Below, piece by piece: positions 38,571-46,318 of a stretch of DNA of 64,000 bases (position 1 is its first letter; the number at the start of each line of letters is the position of its first letter). The stretch covers positions 2,671,001-2,735,000 of the forward strand of contig NZ_CP154874.1 of the NCBI RefSeq assembly GCF_041729615.1. The letters are read 5' to 3'. The notes below the pieces were generated by a model that saw only the letters and a program-made list of their open reading frames with translations, ran no database searches and was not told the DNA's origin. The stretch comes from Pseudomonas alcaligenes (lineage in GTDB: Bacteria > Pseudomonadota > Gammaproteobacteria > Pseudomonadales > Pseudomonadaceae). Position numbers and translations under genes: made by a program.

Positions 38571-39389
38571 TTATTGGCCCAGTTGTTCGGCGAGTTCGGC
38601 GGAGCGCTTGGCGGCGGCGTCCAGCGCCTGTTGCACCAGGGCCTCGAAGCCGCCGGCCTGGAAGGTCCGGATCGCCGCTTCGGTGGTGCCGTTGGGCGAG
38701 GTGACCCGGCGGCGCAGCTCGGCGGCCTCCACGTCGCTCTCGGTGGCCATGCGCGCGGCGCCCAGCGCGGTGTGCAGGGTCAGCTGGGCGGCGGTGGCGC
38801 GCGGCAGGCCGAGTTTTTCGCCGGCGGCGGTCATCGCCTCGATCAGCAGGAAGAAGTAGGCCGGGCCGCTGCCGGAGACGGCGGTGACCGCGTCGATCAG
38901 CTGCTCCTCGTCCAGCCACAGGGCCAGGCCGACGGCGGACAGCAACTGCTCTGCCTGCTGGCGCTGGGCGGTGGAGACTTTCGCGTTGGCGTACAGGCCG
39001 CTGACGCCCTGGCGCAGCAGCGCCGGGGTGTTGGGCATGCAGCGCACGATGGCGACATCGCCGAGCCAGGCGCTGAGGCTGGCGCAGGTGATGCCGGCGG
39101 CGATCGAGACGATCAGCTGGCCCGGCTGCAGGCTGGGCGCCAGGGCCTGGCACACGCCCTTGAGCACCTGCGGCTTGGTCGCCAGGACCACCAGGTCGGC
39201 ACCGGCGATGGCCTCGGCGTTGCTTTCGAACAGTTCGATGCCGTACTCGGCGGCCACCTTGGCGCGCTGTTCGGCACCCGGGTCGCTGGCGCGGATGTGG
39301 CTGGCCGGAAGGCCCTGGGCGAGCAGGCCGCCGATCAGGCTGGTGGCCATGTTGCCGGCGCCGATGAAGGCGATGTGGGGGGGACTCAT
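38571..39389 (-). CDS. proC: Pyrroline-5-carboxylate reductase
   Basis: A 272-residue NAD(P)H-dependent reductase that makes proline from pyrroline-5-carboxylate. The Rossmann motif IAFIGAGNMATSLIGGLLAQ opens the protein; the C-terminal dimer domain has TAVSGSGPAYFFLLIEAM and RRRVTSPNGTTEAA, the latter forming the substrate loop. The start ATG lies 17 bases after yggS, with which it shares a conserved unit. Confidence 0.96.
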   Translation of the reverse strand: MSPPHIAFIGAGNMATSLIGGLLAQGLPASHIRASDPGAEQRAKVAAEYGIELFESNAEAIAGADLVVLATKPQVLKGVCQALAPSLQPGQLIVSIAAGITCASLSAWLGDVAIVRCMPNTPALLRQGVSGLYANAKVSTAQRQQAEQLLSAVGLALWLDEEQLIDAVTAVSGSGPAYFFLLIEAMTAAGEKLGLPRATAAQLTLHTALGAARMATESDVEAAELRRRVTSPNGTTEAAIRTFQAGGFEALVQQALDAAAKRSAELAEQLGQ

Positions 39390-39406
39390 CGTGCGTGCTT
39401 CCTTAA

Positions 39407-40096
39407 TCAGTGGGGCTGGCCATAGTCGCGGGCGCCGAACAGCGCGGTGCCGATGCGCACCCAGGTGGCGCCTTCGGCGATGGCCGCTTCCAGATCCTGG
39501 CTCATGCCCATGGAGAGTGTGTCGAGATCGGCGTGCAGTTCATCGCGCAGCCGGCGCAGGCGCGCCAGGGGTTCGCGTTGAGCCTGCGGGTCATCGCTCG
39601 GTTCGGGGATTGTCATCAATCCGCGCAGGCGCAGTCCGCGCAGTTGTGTAACCGCCTGTGCCAGCGCCGGCAGTTCCTCCGGCGTGCAGCCGGATTTGCT
39701 GGCCTCGCCGCTGACGTTGACTTGCAGGCAGACGTTCAGCGGCGGTAGGTGGGCCGGGCGCTGCTCGGACAGGCGCTGGGCGATCTTCAGGCGGTCCACC
39801 GAGTGCACCCAGTCGAAGTGCTCGGCGATCAGCTTGGTCTTGTTCGACTGGATGGGGCCGATGAAGTGCCAGACCAGGTCCAGGTCGCCCAGCTCGGCCT
39901 GCTTGGCCAGGGCTTCCTGCAGGTAGTTCTCGCCGAAGTCGCGCTGGCCGGCAGCATGCGCCTCGCGCACCGCGGCGGCGGGTTTGGTCTTGCTCACGGC
40001 GAGCAGGCCGACTGCCTGTGGATCGCGCTGCGAGGCTTGCGCCGCCTCACGGATACGCTCGCGAACCTTTGCAATATTCTCTGCTATCGTGGACAT
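39407..40096 (-). CDS. yggS: YggS family PLP-binding homeostasis protein
   Basis: A 229-residue single-domain PLP protein related to alanine racemase domain 1. The PLP lysine is in LLAVSKTKPAAAVREA; the phosphate-binding C-terminal segment is LSMGMSQDLEAAIAEGATWV and VRIGTALFGARDYG. The protein helps keep free PLP in balance rather than acting as a racemase. It is first in yggS-proC-yggT-yggU and divergent from pilT, with only 72 bases between the starts. Confidence 0.94.
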   Translation of the reverse strand: MSTIAENIAKVRERIREAAQASQRDPQAVGLLAVSKTKPAAAVREAHAAGQRDFGENYLQEALAKQAELGDLDLVWHFIGPIQSNKTKLIAEHFDWVHSVDRLKIAQRLSEQRPAHLPPLNVCLQVNVSGEASKSGCTPEELPALAQAVTQLRGLRLRGLMTIPEPSDDPQAQREPLARLRRLRDELHADLDTLSMGMSQDLEAAIAEGATWVRIGTALFGARDYGQPH

Positions 40097-40168
40097 TACT
40101 CGCGCTCTATAGCCCGCCCGTCAGGGGTCTGCGGCATTCTACCTGCTTGCATTCGATTGGGGAGTCCC

Positions 40169-41203
40169 ATGGATATTACCGAGCTGCTCGCCTTCAGCGC
40201 CAAGCAAGGCGCGTCGGACCTGCACCTCTCGGCGGGTCTGCCGCCGATGATTCGCGTCGACGGCGACGTGCGGCGGATCAACCTGCCGCCGATGGACCAC
40301 AAACAGGTCCACGCGCTGATCTACGACATCATGAACGACAAGCAGCGCAAGGATTACGAGGAGTTCCTCGAGACCGACTTCTCCTTCGAAGTGCCCGGCG
40401 TGGCGCGCTTCCGGGTCAACGCCTTCAACCAGAACCGCGGTGCCGGCGCCGTGTTCCGGACCATTCCCTCCAAGGTCCTGAGCATGGAAGACCTCGGCAT
40501 GGGCGAGGTGTTCAAGAAGATCACCGACGTGCCGCGCGGCCTGGTGCTGGTCACCGGGCCGACCGGTTCGGGCAAGTCGACCACCCTGGCGGCCATGCTC
40601 GACTACCTGAACAACAACAAGTACCACCACATCCTCACCATCGAGGACCCGATCGAATTCGTCCACGAGTCGAAGAAGTGCCTGGTCAACCAGCGCGAGG
40701 TGCACCGCGACACCCACGGCTTCTCCGAGGCCCTGCGCTCGGCGCTGCGTGAGGACCCGGACATCATCCTGGTGGGCGAGATGCGCGACCTGGAGACCAT
40801 CCGCCTGGCGCTGACCGCCGCGGAAACCGGTCACCTGGTGTTCGGCACCCTGCACACCACCTCCGCGGCCAAGACCATCGACCGCGTGGTCGACGTGTTC
40901 CCGGCCGAGGAGAAGTCGATGGTCCGCTCCATGCTCTCCGAATCCCTGCAGGCGGTGATCTCGCAGACCCTGCTGAAAAAGATCGGCGGCGGCCGGGTGG
41001 CGGCCCACGAAATCATGATCGGCACTCCGGCCATCCGTAACCTGATCCGCGAGGACAAGGTGGCGCAGATGTATTCGGCGATTCAGACCGGCGGCTCGCT
41101 GGGCATGCAGACCCTCGACGCCTGCCTGAAGAACCTGCTGAGCAAGGGGCTGGTCAGCCGCGAGGCGGCGCGCGAGAAGGCCAAGCAGCCGGAAAACTTC
41201 TAA
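40169..41203 (+). CDS. pilT: Type IV pilus retraction ATPase PilT
   Basis: A 344-residue hexameric motor that depolymerises type IV pili and powers twitching. It opens with MDITELLAFSAKQGASDLHL; Walker A is VTGPTGSGKSTTLAAML, the Asp box follows as HHILTIEDPIEFVH, Walker B is REDPDIILVGEMRDLET, the His box is GHLVFGTLHTTSA, and the C-terminal AIRNLIRE retraction motif is intact. GGGGAG lies just upstream of the ATG. pilU follows after 52 bases, so the pair is probably one transcript. The upstream frame extends into antisense of yggS and is not used. Confidence 0.96.
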   Translation: MDITELLAFSAKQGASDLHLSAGLPPMIRVDGDVRRINLPPMDHKQVHALIYDIMNDKQRKDYEEFLETDFSFEVPGVARFRVNAFNQNRGAGAVFRTIPSKVLSMEDLGMGEVFKKITDVPRGLVLVTGPTGSGKSTTLAAMLDYLNNNKYHHILTIEDPIEFVHESKKCLVNQREVHRDTHGFSEALRSALREDPDIILVGEMRDLETIRLALTAAETGHLVFGTLHTTSAAKTIDRVVDVFPAEEKSMVRSMLSESLQAVISQTLLKKIGGGRVAAHEIMIGTPAIRNLIREDKVAQMYSAIQTGGSLGMQTLDACLKNLLSKGLVSREAAREKAKQPENF

Positions 41204-41255
41204 CGAGAGCCGTCCACAACAGGGCGGCCACAGAGCAGAGACACGGGCGGGAAAG

Positions 41256-42401
41256 ATGGAATTCGAGAAACTGTTGCGCTTGATGGTGGAAAAGGGTGGT
41301 TCCGACCTGTTCATCACCGCCGGCGTGCCTCCGTCGATGAAGGTCAACGGCAAGATCATGCCGGTGACCAAGAACCCCATGTCGCCGGAGCAGACCCGCG
41401 AGACGGTGCACTCGGTGATGAACGAGCAGCAGCGTCGCGAGTTCGCCGAGAAACACGAGTGCAACTTCGCCATCAGTGCCCGTGGCATCGGCCGCTTCCG
41501 CGTCAGCGCCTTCTACCAGCGCAACCTGGCTGGCATGGTGCTGCGCCGCATCGAGACCAATATCCCGACCATTGAGGACCTCAAACTGCCCGAGGTGCTG
41601 AAGAAGCTGGCACTGACCAAGCGCGGCCTGGTGCTGTTCGTCGGCGCCACCGGTACCGGCAAGTCCACCTCGCTAGCGGCGATGATCGGCTACCGCAACA
41701 AGAACACCAGCGGCCACATCATCTCCATCGAAGACCCGATCGAATACATCCACCAGCACCAGAACTGCATCGTCACCCAACGCGAGGTCGGCATCGATAC
41801 CGAGTCCTTCGAGGTGGCGCTGAAGAACACCCTGCGCCAGGCGCCGGACGTGATCCTGATCGGCGAAATCCGGACCCGCGAGACCATGGATTACGCCGTG
41901 GCCTTCGCCGAGACCGGCCACCTGGCCCTGGCCACCCTGCACGCCAACAACGCCAACCAGGCGCTGGACCGCATCATCAACTTCTTCCCGCCGGACCGGC
42001 ACAACCAAGTGTGGATGGACCTTTCGCTCAACCTCAAGGCCATCGTCGCCCAGCAGCTGGTGCCGACCCCGGACGGCAAGGGCCGGCGCGCGGTGATCGA
42101 GGTGCTGATCAACACCCCGCTGGCCGCCGACCTGATCCGCAAAGGCGAGGTGCACGAGCTCAAGGGCCTGATGAAGCGCTCCACCGAGCTGGGCATGCAG
42201 ACCTTCGACCAGGCCCTGTACAACCTCTACACCCAGGGCGAGATCACCTACGAGGACGCCCTGCTGTATGCCGACTCGGCCAACGACCTGCGCCTGCTGA
42301 TCAAGCTGGGCTCGGAAACCGATGGCGAGCACCTCACCAGCGTGAGCCAGGGTCTCAGTCTGGAGGTGAGCGAGGAAGATCCGGGGCGGCGTTTCCGCTA
42401 G
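41256..42401 (+). CDS. pilU: Type IV pilus retraction ATPase PilU
   Basis: A 381-residue PilT paralogue that cooperates with PilT in retraction under load. Walker A is FVGATGTGKSTSLAAMIG, the Asp box HIISIEDPIEYIHQH, Walker B QAPDVILIGEIRTRET and the His box GHLALATLHANNANQ; LIRKGEVHELKGLM occupies the place of the PilT AIRNLIRE region. Compared with PilT it has a longer C-terminus rich in acidic residues. Its last 47 bases overlap, tail to tail, the end of the DUF4130 gene on the other strand, so the two transcripts must be partly complementary. Confidence 0.95.
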   Translation: MEFEKLLRLMVEKGGSDLFITAGVPPSMKVNGKIMPVTKNPMSPEQTRETVHSVMNEQQRREFAEKHECNFAISARGIGRFRVSAFYQRNLAGMVLRRIETNIPTIEDLKLPEVLKKLALTKRGLVLFVGATGTGKSTSLAAMIGYRNKNTSGHIISIEDPIEYIHQHQNCIVTQREVGIDTESFEVALKNTLRQAPDVILIGEIRTRETMDYAVAFAETGHLALATLHANNANQALDRIINFFPPDRHNQVWMDLSLNLKAIVAQQLVPTPDGKGRRAVIEVLINTPLAADLIRKGEVHELKGLMKRSTELGMQTFDQALYNLYTQGEITYEDALLYADSANDLRLLIKLGSETDGEHLTSVSQGLSLEVSEEDPGRRFR

Positions 42402-43230
42402 CGGCGCTGCCGCCACGGATGGTCTTGCCGGCATGCCGGGTCACGGCCTGGGCCTGGCCGTGGCGCTGCGCCCCGGCGCGCGCCTGGCTCATCAGCTGGG
42501 GAATCAGCGGGCCTTCCGGCAGGTTCTTCCAGAAGCGCACCGGCATGCTTCTCTCCAGCACCTCGCGGTTCAGCCGGGCCGGGTTGAAGGTGCTGCCATA
42601 GTAGGCCAGCCATAACTGCTGCCCGGCGTCCTCGGGTGCCTGTGCCCACTGCCGCCATTGGCCTGGGCAGTGACGCTCGTGGCGCAGGTGCCGGCCATCC
42701 CAGTACACCCCGTCGCGTGGCGTGGCGATCAGCCAGCTGTGCTGGCCCATGCGCTGGGCGAAATGTTCGCTGGCGCTGGCCAGGATGTCGTGGGCCGGCT
42801 CGTGCCAGGCGACGAAGTCCGGCCCGTCCGCGGCCGGGCATGGCTGAAAGCGCAGGAAGGCATGCAGGTGGTGGGCCTCGCGGCGCACGGCCTTGAGGCG
42901 CCTGTGCAGCTCGCTGCCGTCCGGGTCGCCGGCCAGCATGGCGCTGCGTTCGCCCTGGCAGACCCGCCAGAGCACCCGGTAGAGCAGGCTCCAGCGCTCC
43001 GCGCAGCGATAGCGTGCGGCGTTTTCCAGCAGTTCGAGCAGCTGGCGCGGGACCCTGATCCGGTCGTTTGCACCCTGCGGTTGCGCCGCGTCGTCCAGGT
43101 CGGCGAACAGATCGCTGCCCGCATCCTGCTCGCACCAGATCACCTGCGCGGCCGGGACACCCTGTTGCAGCAGGCGGCGCGCGGCCTGGCGCCAGCCGGC
43201 GAAGCTGCCATCGAAATGCGCGCTGTGCAT
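42355..43230 (-). CDS. DUF4130 protein, TIGR03915-type putative DNA repair protein
   Basis: A 291-residue protein of the family annotated as probable DNA metabolism/repair protein that accompanies the radical SAM protein encoded upstream. Recognisable segments are LHAFLRFQPCPAADGPDFVA, WHEPAHDILASASEHFAQR and AYYGSTFNPARLNREVLE followed by MPVRFWKNLPEG. In some lineages this domain is fused to a uracil-DNA glycosylase-like domain; here the protein ends about 45 residues after the conserved block with a low-complexity basic tail, so no glycosylase domain is present. Translation starts at ATG overlapping the upstream stop (TGATG), or possibly at the GTG one codon before. Its 3' end overlaps pilU by 47 bases. 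Activity is unproven for the family. Confidence 0.82.
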   Translation of the reverse strand: MHSAHFDGSFAGWRQAARRLLQQGVPAAQVIWCEQDAGSDLFADLDDAAQPQGANDRIRVPRQLLELLENAARYRCAERWSLLYRVLWRVCQGERSAMLAGDPDGSELHRRLKAVRREAHHLHAFLRFQPCPAADGPDFVAWHEPAHDILASASEHFAQRMGQHSWLIATPRDGVYWDGRHLRHERHCPGQWRQWAQAPEDAGQQLWLAYYGSTFNPARLNREVLERSMPVRFWKNLPEGPLIPQLMSQARAGAQRHGQAQAVTRHAGKTIRGGSAASGNAAPDLPRSPPD

Positions 43231-44441
43231 CACCACAGGGCCATCTGCGCCGGCGCCTCGCTCAGCTGCAGGCGCAGCGTGCGCGACTCGCTGTCGGCCT
43301 GCGCGGGGCGATAGTCCTGGGTGACGATGAACGGCTTGGCCTTCTCCAGGGCGCAGCGCAGGCGGCCGACATCCTCGAAGCGGATGCGCCGGTGCCGACG
43401 CAGCATCACCAGGCGCTTGGCGCTGAGCACGCCGATGCCGGGCACGCGGGCGATCAGGGCCGCGTCGGCGCGATTGAGGTCGACCGGGAAGTGCTCGCGA
43501 TTGGCCAGCGCCCAGGCCAGCTTGGGGTCGATGTCCAGCGCCAGGTTGCCGGGGCCGCTGAGCAGTTCGCCGGCCGTGAAACCGTAGCCGCGCAGAAGGA
43601 AATCGGCCTGGTACAGGCGGTGTTCGCGCAGCAGCGGCGGCGCCTCGAACGGCACGCTCTTGGGGCTGTGCGGAATCGGGCTGAACGCCGAGTAGTAGAC
43701 CCGGCGCAGGCGGTAGGCGCCGTACAGCGACTGTGCCGTGTGCAGGATGGTGCTGTCGTCGGTGGCGTCGGCGCCGACGATCATCTGCGTGCTCTGCCCG
43801 GCCGGAGCGAAGCGCGGGGCGCGCTTTTCCACCCGCGCCTCGCTCTCGCCCTGGTGGATCGAGTGCATGGCCTGCTTGATGGTGCCGACCTGCTTCTCTG
43901 GCGCCAGGCGGATCAGGCTGCTCTCGGTGGGCAGCTCGATATTGACGCTGAGGCGGTCGGCGTAGCGGCCCGCCTCGGCGATCAGTAGCGGGTCGGCGTC
44001 GGGAATGGTCTTCAGATGGATGTAGCCGCGGAACTGGTGTTCCTTGCGCAGCAGCTTGGCTACGCGCACCAGCTGCTCCATCGTGTAGTCGGCGGAGCGG
44101 ATGATGCCCGAGCTCAGGAACAGGCCGCTGATGCAGTTGCGCCGGTAGAAGTCGAGCGTCAGGGTGACGACTTCCTCGGGAGTGAAGCGTGCGCGCGGTA
44201 CATCGCTGGAGCGGCGGTTGACGCAGTACTGGCAGTCGTACAGGCAGAAGTTGGTCAGCAGGATCTTCAGCAGCGCCACGCAGCGCCCGTCCGGCGTGAA
44301 GCTGTGGCAGATGCCCATGCCGTTGGTCGCACCCAGCCCGCTCTTGCCCTTGGAGCTGCGCTTGGGTGCTCCGCTGCTGGCGCAGGACACGTCGTACTTG
44401 GCGGCATCGGCGAGAATGGTGAGCTTGTCGATCAACTGCAT
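43230..44441 (-). CDS. Putative DNA repair radical SAM protein (TIGR03916 type)
   Basis: A 403-residue radical SAM enzyme. The [4Fe-4S]/SAM motif CxxxCxxC is CLYDCQYCVNRRSSD, followed by LDFYRRNCISGLFLSSGI and IHLKTIPDADPLLI. Near the C-terminus a helix-hairpin-helix element (ADAALIARVPGIGVLSAKRL) provides a plausible DNA contact. The family is named only from bioinformatics: it pairs with DUF4130 proteins and uracil-DNA glycosylase-like domains. It is the first gene of a two-gene unit; a near-consensus LexA box sits 16-31 bases upstream of the ATG, so SOS induction is expected. The substrate is unknown. Methyltransferase, lyase and photoproduct-reversal chemistry are all possible for a radical SAM enzyme. 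Confidence 0.88.
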   Translation of the reverse strand: MQLIDKLTILADAAKYDVSCASSGAPKRSSKGKSGLGATNGMGICHSFTPDGRCVALLKILLTNFCLYDCQYCVNRRSSDVPRARFTPEEVVTLTLDFYRRNCISGLFLSSGIIRSADYTMEQLVRVAKLLRKEHQFRGYIHLKTIPDADPLLIAEAGRYADRLSVNIELPTESSLIRLAPEKQVGTIKQAMHSIHQGESEARVEKRAPRFAPAGQSTQMIVGADATDDSTILHTAQSLYGAYRLRRVYYSAFSPIPHSPKSVPFEAPPLLREHRLYQADFLLRGYGFTAGELLSGPGNLALDIDPKLAWALANREHFPVDLNRADAALIARVPGIGVLSAKRLVMLRRHRRIRFEDVGRLRCALEKAKPFIVTQDYRPAQADSESRTLRLQLSEAPAQMALW

Positions 44442-44456
44442 GGTGCAACTCGGTAA

Positions 44457-44472
44457 CTGTTTTTATATACAG
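44457..44472. promoter_or_regulatory. LexA (SOS) box in front of the radical SAM/DUF4130 operon
   Basis: CTG at 44457, ten bases all A or T, and CAG ending at 44472: the CTG-N10-CAG form of gamma-proteobacterial LexA sites. On the coding strand the 20-mer around it differs from the E. coli consensus TACTGTATATATATACAGTA at three positions. It lies 16 bases before the radical SAM start codon and 119 bases before the divergent TM2 gene. Confidence 0.85.
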
Positions 44473-44590
44473 TATTTCGCCGGACCACGAGTCGCAAGAC
44501 GGAAGTTGTAACGCAAAGGATTTCGCCTCGCCGGGCAACCTTGCGTAGAGTGCGCGGTCAGTACCACGACGTTAATCGCAGGAGGCAGGC

Positions 44591-44989
44591 ATGCAACGAC
44601 AGGACACGCACAGCAAGGTCATCGGCTATCTGCTGTGGATCTTCGGCTTTCTCGGCGCCCACCGCTTCTACTACGGCAAGCCGGTGACCGGGACCATCTG
44701 GTTCTTCACCCTGGGCCTGTTCTTCATCGGCTGGATCATCGACCTGTTCCTGATCCCGAGCATGGACCGCGAGGCGGATCTGCGCTTCACCGCCGGCGAT
44801 ACCGACTACAACGTGGCCTGGATACTGCTCACCTTCCTCGGCTTCTTCGGTGTGCACCGCATGTACCAGGGCAAGTGGATCAGCGGCATCCTCTACCTGC
44901 TGACCTTCGGCTTCCTCGGCCTCGGCGTGCTCTACGACTTCTGGACCCTGAACGACCAGGTGTCGCTGCGCAACGCCCAGCTTGGCTGA
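44591..44989 (+). CDS. Protein with two TM2 domains
   Basis: A 132-residue membrane protein with a tandem pair of TM2-type modules: YLLWIFGFLGAHRFYYGKPV with TIWFFTLGLFFIGWIIDLFL, then AWILLTFLGFFGVHRMYQGK with ILYLLTFGFLGLGVLYDFWT. The GxHRxYxGK element is present in both copies. TM2 proteins usually carry one module; function is unknown. AGGAGG precedes the ATG by five bases. It is divergent from the SOS-box operon and ends just before a bidirectional terminator. Confidence 0.82.
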   Translation: MQRQDTHSKVIGYLLWIFGFLGAHRFYYGKPVTGTIWFFTLGLFFIGWIIDLFLIPSMDREADLRFTAGDTDYNVAWILLTFLGFFGVHRMYQGKWISGILYLLTFGFLGLGVLYDFWTLNDQVSLRNAQLG

Positions 44990-45005
44990 CTTCGCTAGCG
45001 ATCAT

Positions 45006-45039
45006 AAAAAAGCCCGCCGATCGGCGGGCTTCTGTTTTT
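45006..45039. terminator. Bidirectional terminator between the TM2 gene and pyrC'
   Basis: A perfect inverted repeat AGCCCGCCGA / TCGGCGGGCT at 45011-45030 with A residues before it and TTCTGTTTTT after it; both strands therefore have a T-rich tail. It separates two converging genes. Confidence 0.88.
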
Positions 45040-45046
45040 CCGGGGT

Positions 45047-46318
45047 TCAGCTCTGGTAGCTGATGCGTCCGTCGACCAGGGTGTAGCGCACCTGGCCGGG
45101 CAGGCAGTGGCCAATGAACGGGCAGTTGCCGCCCTTCGAGCGCCAGGTCTCGCCGGCCAGGGTCTGGCCCGCTGCGTCGAACAGGGTGATGTCGGCCGGC
45201 GCGCCGACCGCCAGGCGTCCGGCGGGCAGGCGCAGGGCCCTGGCCGGGCCGCTGGTGAGGCGGGCGAGCAGGGTCGGCAGGTCGAGCAGGCCGTCCTGCA
45301 CCAGGGTCAGGGCCAGCGGGAGCAGCAGCTCGGCGCTGCTGATGCCCGGCTCGGTGGCGCCGAAGGGTGCCAGCTTGGCATCCGCCTCGTGCGGCTGGTG
45401 GTGGCTGGCGATGGCGCCGATCACGCCGTTCTTCACCGCCTCGCGCAGGCCGTCACGGTCGAACGCGGTGCGCAGCGGCGGCTGCACGTGGTACAGGCTG
45501 GAGAAGCCGAGCAGTGCCTCGTCGGTGAGGATCAGCTGGTACATCGCCACGTCGGCGGTCACCGGCAGGCCGCGGGCCTGGGCGCTGGCGATCATCTCGG
45601 CGCCGCGGGCACTGCTGATCTGGCTGAAGTGGGCGCGCACGCCGCTCTGCTCGACCAGCAGCAGGTCACGGGCCAGGGCCACGGTCTCGGCGGTTTCCGG
45701 GATGCCGGCCAGGCCGAGGAAGCTGGCGGTGGCGCCTTCGTGGGCCAGGCCGCCGGCGGCCAGGTCGGCGTCCTGGGCGTGGAACACCACGGTCAGGTCG
45801 AAGGTGGCGGCGTATTCCAGGGCGCGGCGCAGGTTGCGGTTGCCCGCCAGTGGCGCCAGGCCGTTGCCGAAGGCCACGCAGCCGGCGTCGCGCAGGGCGA
45901 CCAGCTCGGCCAGCTGCTCGCCGGCGAGGCCCTTGGTCAGCGCGCCGATCGGGAACACCTTGGTGTGCCCGGCTTCCTGGGCACGGTCGAGGATCAGTTC
46001 GGCCACGGCCGGGGTGTCCAGCACCGGCTTGGTCAGCGGCGGGCAGCACAGGCTGGTGACGCCGCCGGCGGCGGCCGCCAGGGTCTCGCTGGCGATATTG
46101 CCCTTGCGGCTGTAGCCCGGCTCGCGCAGGGCCACCGACAGGTCGACCAGGCCGGGGCTGGCGATCAGGCCGCGGGCGTCGATGTCCTGGTCGGCGACGA
46201 AGCCGGCCGGTGCCTGGTCGAAGGCGGTGAGCTTGCCGCCGTCCAGATAGAGATCGCGGACCTGGTCCAGGCCGCTGGCCGGGTCGATCACCCGGGCTCC
46301 GAGGATTCGGCTACGCAT
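45047..46318 (-). CDS. pyrC': Noncatalytic dihydroorotase-like subunit PyrC'
   Basis: A 423-residue dihydroorotase homologue that assembles with PyrB as the structural partner of Pseudomonas aspartate transcarbamoylase. In active dihydroorotases the metal-binding His-x-His lies in a GLVDxHxHLREPG context; here it reads GLVDLSVALREPG, so both His are replaced. This is the hallmark of the inactive subunit. The start ATG overlaps the pyrB stop as TGATG. It is the last gene of pyrR-pyrB-pyrC', converging on the terminator shared with the TM2 gene. Confidence 0.93.
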   Translation of the reverse strand: MRSRILGARVIDPASGLDQVRDLYLDGGKLTAFDQAPAGFVADQDIDARGLIASPGLVDLSVALREPGYSRKGNIASETLAAAAGGVTSLCCPPLTKPVLDTPAVAELILDRAQEAGHTKVFPIGALTKGLAGEQLAELVALRDAGCVAFGNGLAPLAGNRNLRRALEYAATFDLTVVFHAQDADLAAGGLAHEGATASFLGLAGIPETAETVALARDLLLVEQSGVRAHFSQISSARGAEMIASAQARGLPVTADVAMYQLILTDEALLGFSSLYHVQPPLRTAFDRDGLREAVKNGVIGAIASHHQPHEADAKLAPFGATEPGISSAELLLPLALTLVQDGLLDLPTLLARLTSGPARALRLPAGRLAVGAPADITLFDAAGQTLAGETWRSKGGNCPFIGHCLPGQVRYTLVDGRISYQS

